From Mytilus trossulus (lineage: Eukaryota; Mollusca; Bivalvia; Mytilida; Mytilidae): 64,000 nucleotides of DNA. The DNA lies in NCBI RefSeq assembly GCF_036588685.1, contig NC_086376.1:59915166-59979165 (forward strand), in the 5' to 3' direction. The notes below the pieces were generated by a model. That model ran no database searches. It saw nothing but the letters and a program-made list of their open reading frames with translations, and had not been told where the DNA came from. The position numbers and the translations under genes are program-made. Below are positions 1 through 12,310 of this stretch, one piece after another. Positions within the stretch are counted from its first letter, which is position 1; the number at the start of each line of letters is the position of its first letter.

Positions 1-100
1 AGACAAAGGTTACAGAGAAGTTAAAAAAATAACATACATAAAAAACAAAATATGCCTTAAAATGCATAAAATTCAAAATTTTGGATAAGATAACATATAG

Positions 101-275
101 AGCCCAGGTGGTCGTGTGGTCTAGCGGGACGGCTGCAGTGCAGGCGATTTGGTGTCACGATATCACAGTAGCATGGGTTCCAATCCCGGCGAGGGACGAA
201 CAAAAAATTTGCGAAAGCAAATTTACAGATCTAACATTGTTGGGTTGATGTTTAGACGAGTTATATATATAGACT
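101..275 (+). mobile_element. tRNA-derived SINE in a DCP2 intron
   Basis: The segment has an RNA polymerase III A-box-like TGGTCTAGCGG (117-127) and a B-box-like GGTTCCAATCC (176-186), spaced as in a tRNA gene. They are followed by a non-tRNA body ending in GTTTAGACGAGTT. No tRNA cloverleaf is complete, so it is a SINE rather than a tRNA gene. A second, internally deleted copy of the body lies at 55757-55885. It sits in the intron upstream of the first DCP2 exon in the window. I recognise the body as a common mussel repeat, from memory. Confidence 0.7.
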
Positions 276-361
276 TATATAGTCAAATGTTAAAGTGTAA
301 ATTGTGATGCTTTATATCTTCTTTAACTACCTGTACTATTTAATCATTGTCCTTTTCTGAG

Positions 362-3300
362 TGGACATGCTGGAGAAGTGGATAAGATTTTGGAGAACTG
401 GAAATCCTACAAGATGAGTGTGCCCACTTATGGAGCCATTATCTTAGACCCAGAAATAAAGCATGTAAGTATCACATAATGACATTGTATAAAAATAACT
501 ATGAATGATAATAATACTACAAGGTGAGTGTGCCAACCTATGGAGCCATTATTTTTGCAATAGTTACTGAGTTTAGAGCTTTCAAGTACTTTGAAGAAAG
601 TTACTTAGGGGTTGAGGTGTCAGTTGCACATATAATGTGCTTGGTAATATTTGTCAGAACTTTTCAGACAGTTACTCAGAGATAGAGTTGTTGGTCTATT
701 GTAGAACTTATTTGATAATAGAATTTGTCAAAACTTTGCAGAAAGTTACTTGTCAGTCATTCATAGAACTCACTCAGTACATATATTAGAGTTTGTCCAG
801 ATCTTTTCAAAAAGTTACTCAAAGATGAAGTTGTCAACCACTCATCTTGCTCATAAAGAAAATTCCTCAGTAATAGATTTTAAGAGCTTTTCAGAAAACT
901 ACTCAATGACAAAGGTGTCATTCATTCATTAAAACTTGTTCAGTAATAGAAATGGTCAGTTATGCACAAAAATGATTGCATGATAATAATTAACATATTG
1001 CTTGCATAAGAAATATACAGTCTACAGGCAAATACTTCTTCAACTTCATTTTTTTGTTAATTTAAATCTGTATACATCTATTACACTACATCAAAGTTGA
1101 CACCTAATGAGTATTTAGAACTAGTATTTAATATGTGTATTATCTATCAGAAACAATTTTACTTTCTAGGTTTTATTAGTACAAGGATTTTGGACCAAAT
1201 CAAGTTGGGGATTTCCAAAAGGCAAAGTGAATGAGAATGAACCACCATATGATTGTGCTTGTAGAGAGGTATGTATAAATCCCATAAAGAGGAGATAAAC
1301 AAGAATGTACCATCATATGATAGAATTTTGAAATAGTTTTGTTTCAATAGGGAGATTAAAAAAGTTGTTCCAGGCGACATTTTCTCATACATCTGCCAGG
1401 AAATGCATATATGTAGTAAGCAAATGGAAGAGCTGATGATTTAGAGCAGGATAAGCAAGATATTTATCTTTCTGGTATGTGACAGTCTACAACAAATTTA
1501 TGTATCAGAACCAACAATGATTGAGATTAAGAACAAAAACTTAAAATAAAACAAAACTTAAAAATATATCTAATAAATTTGGAAGATAGAAGTGGGACTT
1601 TGCTAAATTTTATACACTTTGGGATATGTATTATCAATTCTGGTACACATGTAACATGCATCTGTGAAATACTTTCTACATAAATAAAACCAACCTTGGT
1701 CCTGTCATATTTAAAGTACATGTATTATCTATAGAAATCTATTTATATAGTTTTAAACAGCGATTTACAATTATTTTATTTTTTATTTTTAGGTGTTAGA
1801 GGAAACAGGGTTTGACATCACCAAATTGATAGACAGAAATGAATATTTAGAAAATCATTTCAACGATCAGCTGACCAGATTATATATAGTACCTGGAGTT
1901 CCCCTTGATACCAAATTTAAACCAAAGACCAGGAAGGAAATAAAGGTGAGTGTGGTTTCCTTTATAAGCTGTTAGTTATTTTTTATGATTAAAGGAGTAG
2001 GGCCTCAAATTTCAAGTTCATCTGACGAAAAATTTTGAACACTTTTTAAACACTTTAGTGTCTATTTCAGTTGATTCATTTAGTTTATGTGAAATATTTT
2101 TACTGAGTTAGTCATTAATCACGCTCCTATTCAAGCTTAAATATGAAAGTCTACCAAATATTTAAAAAAAATGTCACTTTTCAGATGTGTTTTTTGTCAT
2201 ATATGAAAGTGACCACATCCGTGTTCATTCTCAACCTTTCTTTATGTTATGTATTATTATCAAATACAACTTACATCTTAATATTAAGAATGACACAAAT
2301 GCCACTTCCATTTGAAACAAAATGTTATTCAAAAATTTTACTAAAATGCAAAAATTGTGAAGATTTCAGTAATTTAGCATGAGCTTATGATGCTAGTACA
2401 GGGTGTATGTGCATTGTATTGTCAAAAACAGCTATATGTATGTAGCAGAAGCATTCTACTTTCCAATAATAACTAACAGTTTTACATTATAACAAATTTG
2501 TAAAACTGCTATAATTTGGGGCCAAAAAGGGGTCTTACTGAACCTACTCCTTTCACAATTTTCTTACACCAATTAGTCCCAAGATTTTACTTTTTGCCAT
2601 TTTCATGTCCTTGTTTCCAATCTTCTAATTAAAAGAAAAATAGCAAGAGGGGATATTTTCTCCATTTTTTCTGAATTCCAAAATTTTCAAAATAAAAAAA
2701 ACAAACTATTTTACAGTTTAAGGGGGCTCGCAGGTCTAAATATTTTTTTATATTTAATATAGGATTTCTCTATATTTTTCTATAAATTAACTTTACCTTA
2801 TACCTAATGGAAAAATGAAATAAAAAAATGGGGTCACCGTGCATTTACGCTCACAATCTGCCTTCGAAAAAAGCATACATTTTTGTTAATGTCCTTTTTT
2901 TCTGTTGAACTAATAGGAGAAATTTTGGTAATATCGAAATAAAAAAAGAACTAAATTACAGAAATTGGTTAAAATTTACAATTATTCAGTTTATGAACAG
3001 CCTATTCGAAAACAACAATAAAAAATATAGGTCACCGATGAGTTATAAAAGATATTTCATTTTTAGAGCAAAAAAATGGCATTTTTGCATCAAAGGGAGA
3101 TAATTTGGAGCTTTTTCAATGATATCTTAATTCTAAAAGTCACCTGGGGCCAACTTGTATTGATTTTTTGGAAAAATTCTTGTACCATAAGATAAAGTAA
3201 CAACTACTAAAGGTAATTAATAAAATTTGCAAAGAAAAATAAATGTTTGATTTTTTTCTGAAAATCTTATACCCGCGAGCCTCCTTAAGTAGAGTTTGCA

Positions 3301-6300
3301 GTGGTTCTCTTTAGAAATTGTAAACAAAGGCAACAGTAGTATGCCCCTGTTCAATAGTCATAAATTAATTTAACTGAAGAAAAAAAACTGGGTCACAAAC
3401 CAAACCTAGAGAAACACATCAACTATACTAGGAAAACAACAGAACAACAGAAACACTGAAGTGCAACAAAAACAAATGCCAACATACATAAAAACAAACT
3501 ATTTGATAACAACTGTCATACTCCTGACTTGGAACAGGACATTTTAAGAATCTCCCACTTACAATACTTGTATTTTTTTTAGTTGATATCTATTTTCGTG
3601 ATTTCATTTGTGTATTTCTAACACGTTCGCGGGTATTTATTTTTGCAATTTTATAATAATTGCCTTTCAGTTGAAAGGTTTGATTTAGATTTGCATGTAT
3701 TTATTTTCATGATAATAAACCAACTGCAAAGTTCATGAAATAAATACACAGCAAAAATAAGTACAATTACAGTATATGACAATATTAAAAATACTGCAAA
3801 TATGACGTCATTGTTAACAATGTAAACATTGTACATATTAGTATTTAAGACTTTTACAGTGAATTTGTAAACATTGAATGTGTTGACATTTCAGACTTTA
3901 AGTGGTTCTCAAAAGAATTTGTTTACATTGAACATGTTTATATTTCAGAGTTTACAGTGGTTCCCTATGGATGCATTACCTGCACACAAAAGAGATATGA
4001 CACCAAAGATGTTAAACATGACACCAAATAATTTCTTTATGGTTATTCCTTTTGTAAAGTAAGTTTTTATAGCTATGAAAGATATATGTTAGCAGTAGTT
4101 CTAAATCATTATACATCTCAATTTAAGAGACAAAAAAAATTCAGGAATACTATATCTTATGAACTTGATAAAAGGAAATGAGTTACCAAATAATAAAATA
4201 AAAAGTAGCTGGTTTCATGCATTTAAGAAAGCTGTGACAAGGCTAATTTCAAGATCTTTCTACTTCCAAATTCTTTTTTAAGTGGTTGAATTACAATTGT
4301 TTATGAAATAAAGGGCAAATGTAAAATCTTTACACAATGTATTTGCATTTTAGTTACAAAGTGATTAATAAGTAGGATCTGACATATAATTGTACCAAAT
4401 TTGTTAATTTTGTAAAGATAGATCTGATTTTAAAATAAAAATTAACAGCATTTTGTAAAAAAAATAACACCATTAACCCTAAGAAATAATACAAAATAAT
4501 ATTATTTTTTTTACTCTCATACTGCAAAGGTTGTTTTCTCTCTCAGATATAATATTTATTACAATGTATTATTTTATCAATCAGCATAGCTTTGGTATAT
4601 ATTATTTACCAGTACATGTTTTATGAAGAACATTTTTTGATGTGATACTTTAAGACCTGATTGTTTGCCTTATTTATTTCAATAACTTTTGTATTTTCTA
4701 TATTTCCCTCTACCAGAAATATTAGGAAATGGATCAGAAATAAAGTGTACCCACAAGAAACAGATTCAGATCCACAAGGCCATATCAATCTACAAAAACA
4801 GATGAAAAACAAAGAAAGAGAGAATAAAAAACTCAAACTACAGCAGTATTTTGCTCAGCAGTGCCAACAGGAATACCAAGAGTTATATCCCCTGAAAGAG
4901 GGTCCACAGAACAGTACAAGATCAGTATCTCCTAGGAAAGATACATTTTATAAATCTAGGCAACAACTGTCACCTGTTCAACAAAAAACACCTAAATTAT
5001 TGGTTAGTATATAGAGTAACATATATATGACACTCATTATTACTTATGATTGTTACAGGACAGACAGAAAATGTCACCTGTTCAACAGAAAACTACTGAA
5101 TTATAAGCAAGAATATGGAGTTCATGGGAAACATTTCATCCCTGTTGTGTAGGTCTATAAGATAGAACCCTTAATGTAAATAACATAATTTCAACCTGCT
5201 CAATAGGATGTGGTTATACTGTTTTGCACCTGTCTGATCATTTGTTCCATAAAATTTATGTCACATTTTTCTCAGGAACCATAGATCAGAGATTTTCTGA
5301 AATTGAAAACAAGCTTTACAATGTGAAACATATATATACTTTTACATCTTGTATAAACTTCACTATCACTAAATACTTATTTATTCTAAAACATTATGCC
5401 CTTGTTACGGCCTTGTATGAGACTTTCATTGTGATTTTCTAGATAATGAATACCGGAAACTAGAATTATGTTATCATTATATATGTGAAGCATTTTTTTA
5501 TAGTGCTCTTCAACTTCCTGTGATCTGTGATCTGAATACCTAATTCAGGGGTATTATTAGTGAATAGTAGCTTACAATTCTTCTAGTGTAGTTCTATACT
5601 TAGAAATCCCTAATGAATTGAACATTATTGATTTATAGGACACCCTTTTGTCTCTGTATTGTAAATTGCATACTATGGATCCTCAATAAACAGAACAATA
5701 TTAATTTTGGGGACTAAATTTAGTAGTGGTAGTGGAAATTTTATACTATGAAATTCTCAAGAGAACATCATTGATATTTTGGTGTCATTTAAGCCCTGTA
5801 CTTGTGTAAATTCTAATCGGTGGAACCATCAATAAATATAACAGCCCTTTGACTGCAGATTTTTTTAAATACTGGTTTCACAAGTTACAGGTACTCAATT
5901 TTGTTGATTGTATCCACATGTAGGGGTGACGATTTTAAAGAACAAAGTTACAGCACAAACATTTGTTTGAATCACCACTTTATGATATCTTATAAAATAA
6001 AATGTTGTTTTTTTCCAGAACCGAGATGGTACAATATCAGGAGGAGGAGGGACACCAAGAAGAAGTTTAGCAAGTCAATTTGATAATCAGGGTGGGTATT
6101 ATTTATAAAGCTTGAAAAAAAATGTGCATAAACAGCATGATTTTTGAATGTATGAAAGAGACTCTGGCTATATATACACAAGGCACTACATTACAAAAAA
6201 AATATTTGGTTGTCTGTGTGTGTAGCATGACACCGGAAATTACAAAAAAAATGAAAATTGCATAGTATAAGCGGTATACAGGAATCTGACAAAACAGTTA

Positions 6301-7779
6301 GCAGGATCCGGGATCAGAACCCCCCAATGATATGTGACCAATTGCTTGAACTTTTATCCTGTGCTGTCAACTTTCTGACCATCCAGTCTTGCTATACTGT
6401 GGATTCATTAATATTCGTTGGATACCAATTTTCGTGGTTTTCGTGGGTACAGGGAAACAACGAATTTAAATGTTCCACGAAATGAAAATTTTCTAAAGAA
6501 TTGCATGTGAACTTTGTCAAAACCACGAATTTAAATACCCACGAATATGCAAGTTTTCCTCTATCCACGAAAATTGGTACCCACGAAAATAAATGAATCC
6601 ACAGTATACAATGAGACACTCTTATTCACTGATAGTTTAATGCACATTTGACTTTGAGATATGATAACTACTGTTAAAATAGTTGTATTTGGTATAAAAG
6701 ATCAGGGTTCTCACTAGGAATTTTTCATGGTGAGTCCTGGGACTCATCACTTTTAGAAATGGTGAGTCCAGGATGCATGTAATTTTTTGTGTCATACTAT
6801 AATGAAATATGACGAAATACAACTTAAACGATGTGTGTTGGTTGGTAGTTTTTGTTATATCAATAAAAATTATGACCTCTTAACAAGGCTTAATAGTTAT
6901 TGTTCAAAATATATACATGAAACAGACTTCTTTCTGGGTCTGTCATATTCTTGATGTGGGGCCAATATGAATATGAATGGATATAGTTATAGAATTTAAG
7001 GTTATAGGGAGTATCACATCTACATTAGATATTTGTTCTTTGTAAAGGCCATAGAATATAATAACTTTATATCGGACAAACATAGTGTTATATAAACGGA
7101 GACTATAAACAAATAAATATTATCTCAGACTATTTGAAATACTATTGAGGTAACTAAAAATGTTGTTTCATTTTCTACACCTGCTTTGAAAATATAGTTA
7201 CAACTATTAAAACAGATATCTGTTATTCTGGTCCATGCAAAATTAAGATGAACAAAGACGTGACAGCACAATATTCTTGAAAATGGGTGAATTTACTGGA
7301 TTAAAGAATAATAACAAAATATTTACCAGGTTTGTTATGAAGTGTAATTTTGAGTTATATTTACAGGTACAACTTCCAAAGAAAGACCAGACTATAGACA
7401 GTCACAAGAAACATCTGACTTCTTTAACAGAATGTCAGGAAATCCCGAAAATCCTTTAGAAGCTCAGGACAGAACAGAATTCTCAAACCGTCCTACAAAA
7501 GATAATCAAAAACGTTATGACAGAGCTAACCAGAATAGACCAACATATAACAAACAATTGTATGAAAAGACAGGGAATCCCTTACAGGATAGACAGAGAC
7601 AAGCCCACAATAGTCCCAGGGTGAAACCCCATCATACAGATAAAAATAGATCAACTTTTACAAAGCCTTATGTTCAAGACAAAAAATTTGTCCCAATAAC
7701 TGACCCAGATGGGCTTGGTTCAGAATCATGGCTGAACTTTAAACTTGATATTGATGCCGTTATGTCTTGTTTAGCTTAA
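362..7779 (+). CDS. DCP2: DCP2, m7G mRNA decapping enzyme (3' seven exons; 5' end outside window)
   Basis: DCP2 is the Nudix hydrolase that removes the m7G cap from mRNA in cytoplasmic 5'-3' decay, working with DCP1. I place exons at 362-464, 1170-1268, 1793-1945, 3949-4058, 4717-5002, 6019-6091 and 7367-7779. All have AG/GT borders, and together they give 411 uninterrupted codons and a TAA. The first exon encodes [16 protein letters not shown], typical of the start of the Nudix fold. The next two carry a complete Nudix box (GKVNENE, then REVLEETGF), split by the 1269-1792 intron after the RE codons. Exon four gives the [11 protein letters not shown] segment and exon five the IRKWIR helix. 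After that the protein is polar and low complexity (SPRK, SPVQQK), as in other DCP2 tails. The end, [16 protein letters not shown], matches the conserved C-terminal segment of animal DCP2. The N-terminal regulatory domain must lie left of position 1. No AATAAA is seen within about 1.5 kb after the stop. Confidence 0.96.
516..553 (+). repeat. Partial duplicate of a DCP2 exon inside the next intron
   Basis: These bases repeat the middle of the exon at 362-464 (about 408-444), including the stretch for [10 protein letters not shown]. There are a few substitutions, and ATG has become GTG at the M codon. The copy lies 52 bases after the real donor and has no acceptor of its own, so it is probably inert. 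Its AAGGTGAGT is, however, a good donor-like sequence. Confidence 0.8.
1991..2553 (+). mobile_element. MITE, AAAGGAGTAGG family, copy 1
   Basis: A 563-bp element in the DCP2 intron. It begins AAAGGAGTAGG and ends CCTACTCCTTT, a perfect 11-bp terminal inverted repeat. A second copy with the same ends and alignable interior lies at 42432-43025. This copy lacks about 20 bases just inside the left end. Neither copy shows a transposase reading frame, so both are non-autonomous. No clear target-site duplication could be seen. Confidence 0.85.
2718..3288 (+). mobile_element. MITE flanked by TTAA, piggyBac-like target site
   Basis: A 563-bp body lies between two TTAA tetranucleotides (2718-2721 and 3285-3288). 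The ends are inverted repeats: GGGGGCTCGCAGG on the left and CCCGCGAGCCTCC on the right, with two mismatches. A TTAA duplication is the hallmark of piggyBac-type transposition. There is no coding sequence, so any transposase would act in trans. It lies in the same DCP2 intron as the preceding MITE, 165 bp away. Confidence 0.75.
3872..3966 (+). repeat. Tandem duplication of a DCP2 splice acceptor
   Basis: The acceptor and first bases of the exon starting at 3949 are present twice, 54 bases apart. The upstream copy has TTTCAG ending at 3894 and the used-looking copy has TTTCAG ending at 3948. The 54 bases between the two acceptors have no stop in the DCP2 frame, so use of the upstream site would add 18 residues without breaking the frame. 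Confidence 0.75.
5059..5106 (+). CDS. DCP2: Possible alternative terminal exon of DCP2
   Basis: After the donor at 5003, an acceptor (TTACAG, ending 5058) opens a short exon in the right phase. It encodes [15 protein letters not shown] and a stop at 5104-5106. The peptide repeats the SPVQQKTP motif at the end of the exon before it, so this looks like a duplicated exon piece. Its use would give a shortened DCP2 without the conserved C-terminus. The alternative, skipping to 6019, gives the full-length protein. Confidence 0.4.
   Translation, partial: DRQKMSPVQQKTTEL
6393..6608. mobile_element. Tc1/mariner-type MITE with long inverted repeats
   Basis: This 216-bp element has arms of about 45 bp, from TATACTGTGGATTCATT to ACCAATTTTCGTGG, mirrored at the right end. 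TA flanks both ends, consistent with a TA target-site duplication. It is mostly arm with little interior, and lies in the last DCP2 intron. I recall similar elements as widespread in molluscs. Confidence 0.8.
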
Positions 7780-8150
7780 AGTGAATTAATACTTTAGTTA
7801 ATTTGTGCTATCTGCCATGATCAAGAATGTTGACAAATTCTTGTGTTAAAATTTATATTGATAGAGTTGACATGCTGAGTAGTATTTGTAGTTTTTGTAA
7901 CTGATAGTGTGATGGAATGTAAAGTGCTAGTTATAGATATTGTTACTGTAGTAAATATATGAAATACACACAAATATTAATATTATTTATCAAACCTTAA
8001 TATTATTTATCAAATGTTGCTATAATTTAGTTTTTGTTTAGCCTGAGACTTCTGTTGCAGAAAACTCAACATAGAAATAGGCATCCCACGGAGTTGGCAG
8101 GGTTAACTAGCTTTTTGAAAGTTTTATATTTTAGAATGTTGAAGATCTTG
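7780..8150 (+). other. DCP2 3' untranslated and intergenic DNA
   Basis: This follows the DCP2 stop and holds no open reading frame. A direct repeat of TTAATATTATTTATCAAA sits at about 7977-8014. Polyadenylation site not located. Confidence 0.4.
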
Positions 8151-8154
8151 ATGC

Positions 8155-9250
8155 TACTTCGTATATAGTTGCCTTACATTGTACGTCCATTTATTTGGAC
8201 CTCATTTTTTCATGGTTTAATGACCGCTATAAGCAATAGATATACTATATTTGGTGTATGGAATGATTGTAAGGTGTACATGTCCAACTGGCAGGTGTCA
8301 TCTAACCTTGACCTCATTTTAATTGTTCTGTTGTAAAAGTTAAGTTTTTTTGTTTTGGTCGTTTTTTATACAACTGTATTCATTAGATGATCAACTATAT
8401 TTGGTGTATGGAAATATTTCATGATTTATATGCTAGTCTCAAAGGTTTAACTTGACCTTGACCTCATTTTCATAAGTTAAGTTTTTGTTTTGGTTTGTTT
8501 TTCTTACTTTAACCAATAGGTCAACTATATTTGTTGTATGGAAGGGTTGTAAGGTGTTTATGTTTGTCTGAAAGGTATCAGCTGAAATTGACTTCATTTT
8601 CATGACATAATGTTAAATTTCATGGTTAAATTTGTTTCTTGTATAATATAACCAATCTGTCATTTATATTTAATACATAGATTTATAGTACGGTGTACAT
8701 GTCTGTCTCGTATGGTTCATCTGAACTTGACATCATTTTCATGGTTCATTAGTCGATGATTAGTTTTCTGGTTAAGTCTTATGTTCTTTGAAGCTATATA
8801 TATATATAAAGTTCAACTATATTTGATGCATTAAATGATTGTAAGGTGCACAGGTATTTTCTGTTAGGTTTATTTGACCTTGACCTCATTTTCTTTTATC
8901 ACATTATGTTTATGTGATACTTCTTGTAAAGCTTTATATTTAGGATTATTAGAATAATATTTTAATGATAAGTGATAAGTAAAGAAGGTGAGACATTTCA
9001 GTGTGTGCATTCATTTCTGGAATCATGTTAAGTGTATGTAATACTTTAGTAAGGCTTTATATTTAGGACTTAACATAATATCAATGATAAGTAATGAAGG
9101 CGAGACATTTCAGAGTGTGCACTCTTGTCTTGAATCAGGGTTAAGTTTATGTGATACTTGTAGTGAAGCTTTATATTAAGGACTATCAACATACAATCTA
9201 TGTTCAGTAAAACAGATGTGACATTTCATGGTGTACACTCTTGTTTGAAA
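8155..9250 (+). repeat. Interspersed bivalve repeat R2 (internal tandem units), plus copy
   Basis: About five diverged units of 120-180 bp, each with the theme ACTATATTTGGTGTATGGA, then TGTAAGGTGTACATG, then TGACCTTGACCTCATTTTC. The right end is a module of about 110 bp (GCTTTATATTTAGGACT to CATTTCAGTGTGTGCACTC) present three times (about 8900, 9025 and 9145). Minus-strand relatives lie at 37090-38105 with 38931-39020, 40380-40756 and 48546-49020. There is no reading frame of note. Confidence 0.75.
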
Positions 9251-10630
9251 ATTTAATGAATCTGAGGTAATGTTGTGATCAATGTAAACAAAAATATGTG
9301 TAAAGGTAGATGCTGGTACATGTCATAGTAGAAACACTAAAACAACAGAAGATATCTATAAACTAGAACTTGATCCCAATAAATGACTTATATCCACATA
9401 ATTTGCTAAGCACTTGACCAGCTAAGTTTTGACAGGAAGTGGAAAATTGAACCCTAATAGTTGGCAACTTAATTTAGCATTTAAAATTAATATAGACCAA
9501 TGCTTTCAATTTCGTTTCTAATTTGATAAGAGGATGAAGAATTTACATAACTTGTGTCCATTTAGTTTAAACAATAATAATTCAAATAAATCAACATAAA
9601 ACGATATTACACAGTTGGAATAAATTTTCAGGATTCAGAAACAAGCAAATCTGTCTCCTTTTACACAAATAATACACTTATTGGTGTCCATTTCTCATGC
9701 ACTTGCAACTACAGGGATAACTATGTGCATTAATTTGATTATAATCATCTGTTTATAATGTACTTACTACAAAACCTTCTACTTCTAGATGTAATTGAGA
9801 TTCAATCAAGAGTCTAAGCAAAGGAGATTTCCTCAAAACCCCAAAAACAAAAATAAAACAATGCTAAGGGACAATTGGGATAAAGTTTTATTTAGAGTTC
9901 TCAGTCCAGCATTAATTATCACTAATTATAAGCAAAAACAAAATAACACCATACCAAAGATGGCTGGACTCGCAAAGGCCAACAACAAATAGTTTATATT
10001 GCTTTAGAAAATTATTTTGCCAAATATTTTACAAGAAATTGAGAACTTCTATCTTATTCTTGTATTTATCTTGGTCCATTTGAATATAGGAAAAAAAACT
10101 TTTCTGAGGCGAAAAAGATTGAACAAGTCTAGCTTCTCAATTTCTAGTTATGAAGATGACACAATTTCTAGTTATGAAGATGACACAAGATTCATTTGAA
10201 CTTGGATGACAATACTTTTTACCACATTTTCATTTGCAAGTAAAGACAGTCAAGTCATTATCGGTAACACAAAAATTCAAAAGCAATACATTTGGTCAGA
10301 ATACAAAAAAATCATAAACTGCCACTATGATTTATGATTTAAGTTACAACAACTGACATGTTTCTTAATATGCATTGAACATCAGCAGACATGTTGGGGC
10401 TATACTCTCACACATTGTTTGAAAAGAGTGAGAATGACAAGAAACTTATTTTACTCAACTGTGTGAACTATAGACTTCTCTGATATACACACATCCAGTA
10501 CATGTTAAATGTTATATGACAAAAGTAAAAATATTGTGAAATTGGAATAAATTGCAAAATAAGGTGCATTTCGCTGCTAGATAATAATTGTATTTGGGCT
10601 GCCTACACAATTTTTGCATCAATATAACAA
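9251..10630. other. No gene recognised
   Basis: AT-rich DNA with only short reading frames. One perfect 24-bp tandem duplication (10138-10185) contains TCTAGTTATGAAGATGACAC twice. Confidence 0.5.
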
Positions 10631-12010
10631 AACAAGAGGCTCTCAAGAGCCTGAAATACTAACCTGTTATTGTTTTGTTTCAATCTTTCATCAATGATTA
10701 TGTTTGCTTTTTAGCTCACCTGGCCTAAAAGCCAAGTGAGCTTTTCTCATCACTTGGCGTCCATCGTCGTTAACTTTTACAAAATTCTTCTCCTCTGAAA
10801 CTACTGGGCCAAATCAAACCAAACTTGGCCACAATCATCATTGATGTATCTTGTTTAAAATTTGTGTTTTTTGACCTGGCCAACCAACCAAGATGGCCGT
10901 CATGGCTAAAAATAGAACATAGGGGTAAAATGCAGTTTTTGGCTTATAACTCAAAAACCAAAGCATTTAGAGTAAATCTGACTAGGTAAAATTGTTTATT
11001 AGGTCAAGATCTATCTGCCCTGAAATTTTAAGATGAATGGGACAACCCGTTGTTGGGTTGCTGCCCCTGAATTGGTAATTTTAAGGAAATTTTGCTGTTT
11101 TAGGATATTATCTTGAATATTATTATGGATAGAGATAAACTGTTTACAGCAAAAATGTTCAGCAAAGTAAGATTTACAAATAAGTCAACAGGACCAAAAT
11201 GGTCAGTTGACCCCTTTAGGAGTTATTGCCCTTTATAGTCAATTTTTAACCATTTTTCGTAAATCTCCCTGATCTTTTACAAAATTCTTCTCCTCTGAAA
11301 CTACTGGGCCAAATTTATCCAAACTTGTCCACAATTGGCTTTGGGTATCTAGTTTAAAAAATGTGTCCGGTGACCTGGCCAATCAACCAAGATGGCCGCC
11401 ACGACTAAAAATAGAACATGGAGGTTAAATGCAGTTACTGGTTATTACTCAAAAACCAAAGCATTTAGAGCAAATCTGACAAGAAGTAAAATTGTTTATC
11501 TGGTCAAGATCAATCTGCCCTGAAATTTTAAGATGAATGGGCCAACCCGTTGATGGGTTGTTGCCCCTGAATTGGAAATTTTAAGGAAATTTTGCTGTTT
11601 TTGGATATTATCTTGAATATTATTATGGATAGAGATAAACTGTAAACAGCAAAAATGTTCAGCAAAGTAAGATTTACAAATAAGTCAACATGATCAAAAT
11701 GGTCAGTTGACCCCTTTAGGAGTTATTGCCCTTTATAGTCAATTTTAAACCATTTTTCGTAAATCTTAGTTAACTTTTACAAAATTCTTCTCCTCTGAAA
11801 CTACTGGGCCAAATTTTACCAAACAAAGCCAGAATCATTATTAGGCTATCTAGTTTTAAAATTGTGTTTTGTGATTGGGCAAACCAACCAAGATGGCTGC
11901 TACGGCTAAAAATAGAACATAGGGGTAAAATGCAGTTTTTGGCTTATAACTCAAAAACCAAAGCATTTAGAGCAAATCTGACAAGAAGTAAAAATGTTTA
12001 TCTGGTCAAG
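10631..12010 (+). repeat. Bivalve repeat R1 (TAGCTCACCTGGCC family), about 2.6 tandem units
   Basis: A short lead-in (GAGGCTCTCAAGAGCCTG, itself an inverted repeat) is followed by a terminal hairpin made by AGCTCAC and GTGAGCT around 10714-10742. Then come tandem units of about 500 bp. Each unit runs from CTTCTCCTCTGAAACTACTG through AACCAAGATGGCCG and GTCAGTTGACCCCTTTAGG to CATTTTTCGTAAATCT. Unit starts are near 10780, 11280 and 11780. Diverged copies lie at 14474-14740 (+) and, split by a MITE, at 42110-42431 and 43026-43530 (-). It is non-coding, and I recall it as very abundant in bivalves. Confidence 0.85.
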
Positions 12011-12049
12011 ATCAATCTGGCATGAAAATACGGATTTATTGTGTTATTA

Positions 12050-12310
12050 AAATTTTCTGATACAAATTTTTTTTTTTTTTTATAAATTAAGGAATGTATC
12101 TCCCTCATGCAAAGCTCTGATTCCTTTCACGGATTTGGCTAAACTTTTTGGACCTTTTGGATTATAGCTCTTCATCTTTTATATAACTTTGGATTTCAAA
12201 TATTTTGGCCACGAGCATCACTGAAGAGGCATGTATTGTCGAAATGCGCATCTGGTGCAAGAAAATTGGTACCGTTAATTTTATTACTACCACTGGGTCG
12301 ATGCCTCAAT
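12050..12310 (-). repeat. Mussel repeat with CGAAATGCGCATCTGG core
   Basis: After an oligo-T tract, this segment (GGATTTGGCTAAACTTTTTG, later CATCACTGAAGAGGCATG and ACTACCACTGGGTCGATG) matches a repeat I recall from many mussel sequences. The minus-strand reading resembles the repeat at 12966-13180 and 50567-50714 (TTCAGTGATGCTC against ATCAGTGACGCTC), so the two look like distant relatives. Confidence 0.6.

Noticed and set aside
104..190. A tRNA gene
   Set aside because: A and B boxes are present but no cloverleaf closes and the sequence runs into a repeat body seen again at 55757, so I call it a SINE.
2143..2382. 79-codon open frame in a DCP2 intron
   Set aside because: It lies inside the AAAGGAGTAGG MITE and is not kept in the second copy at 42432-43025.
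6258..6485. 75-codon frame before the last DCP2 exon
   Set aside because: Half of it lies in the 6393-6608 MITE and it has no matching splice phase.
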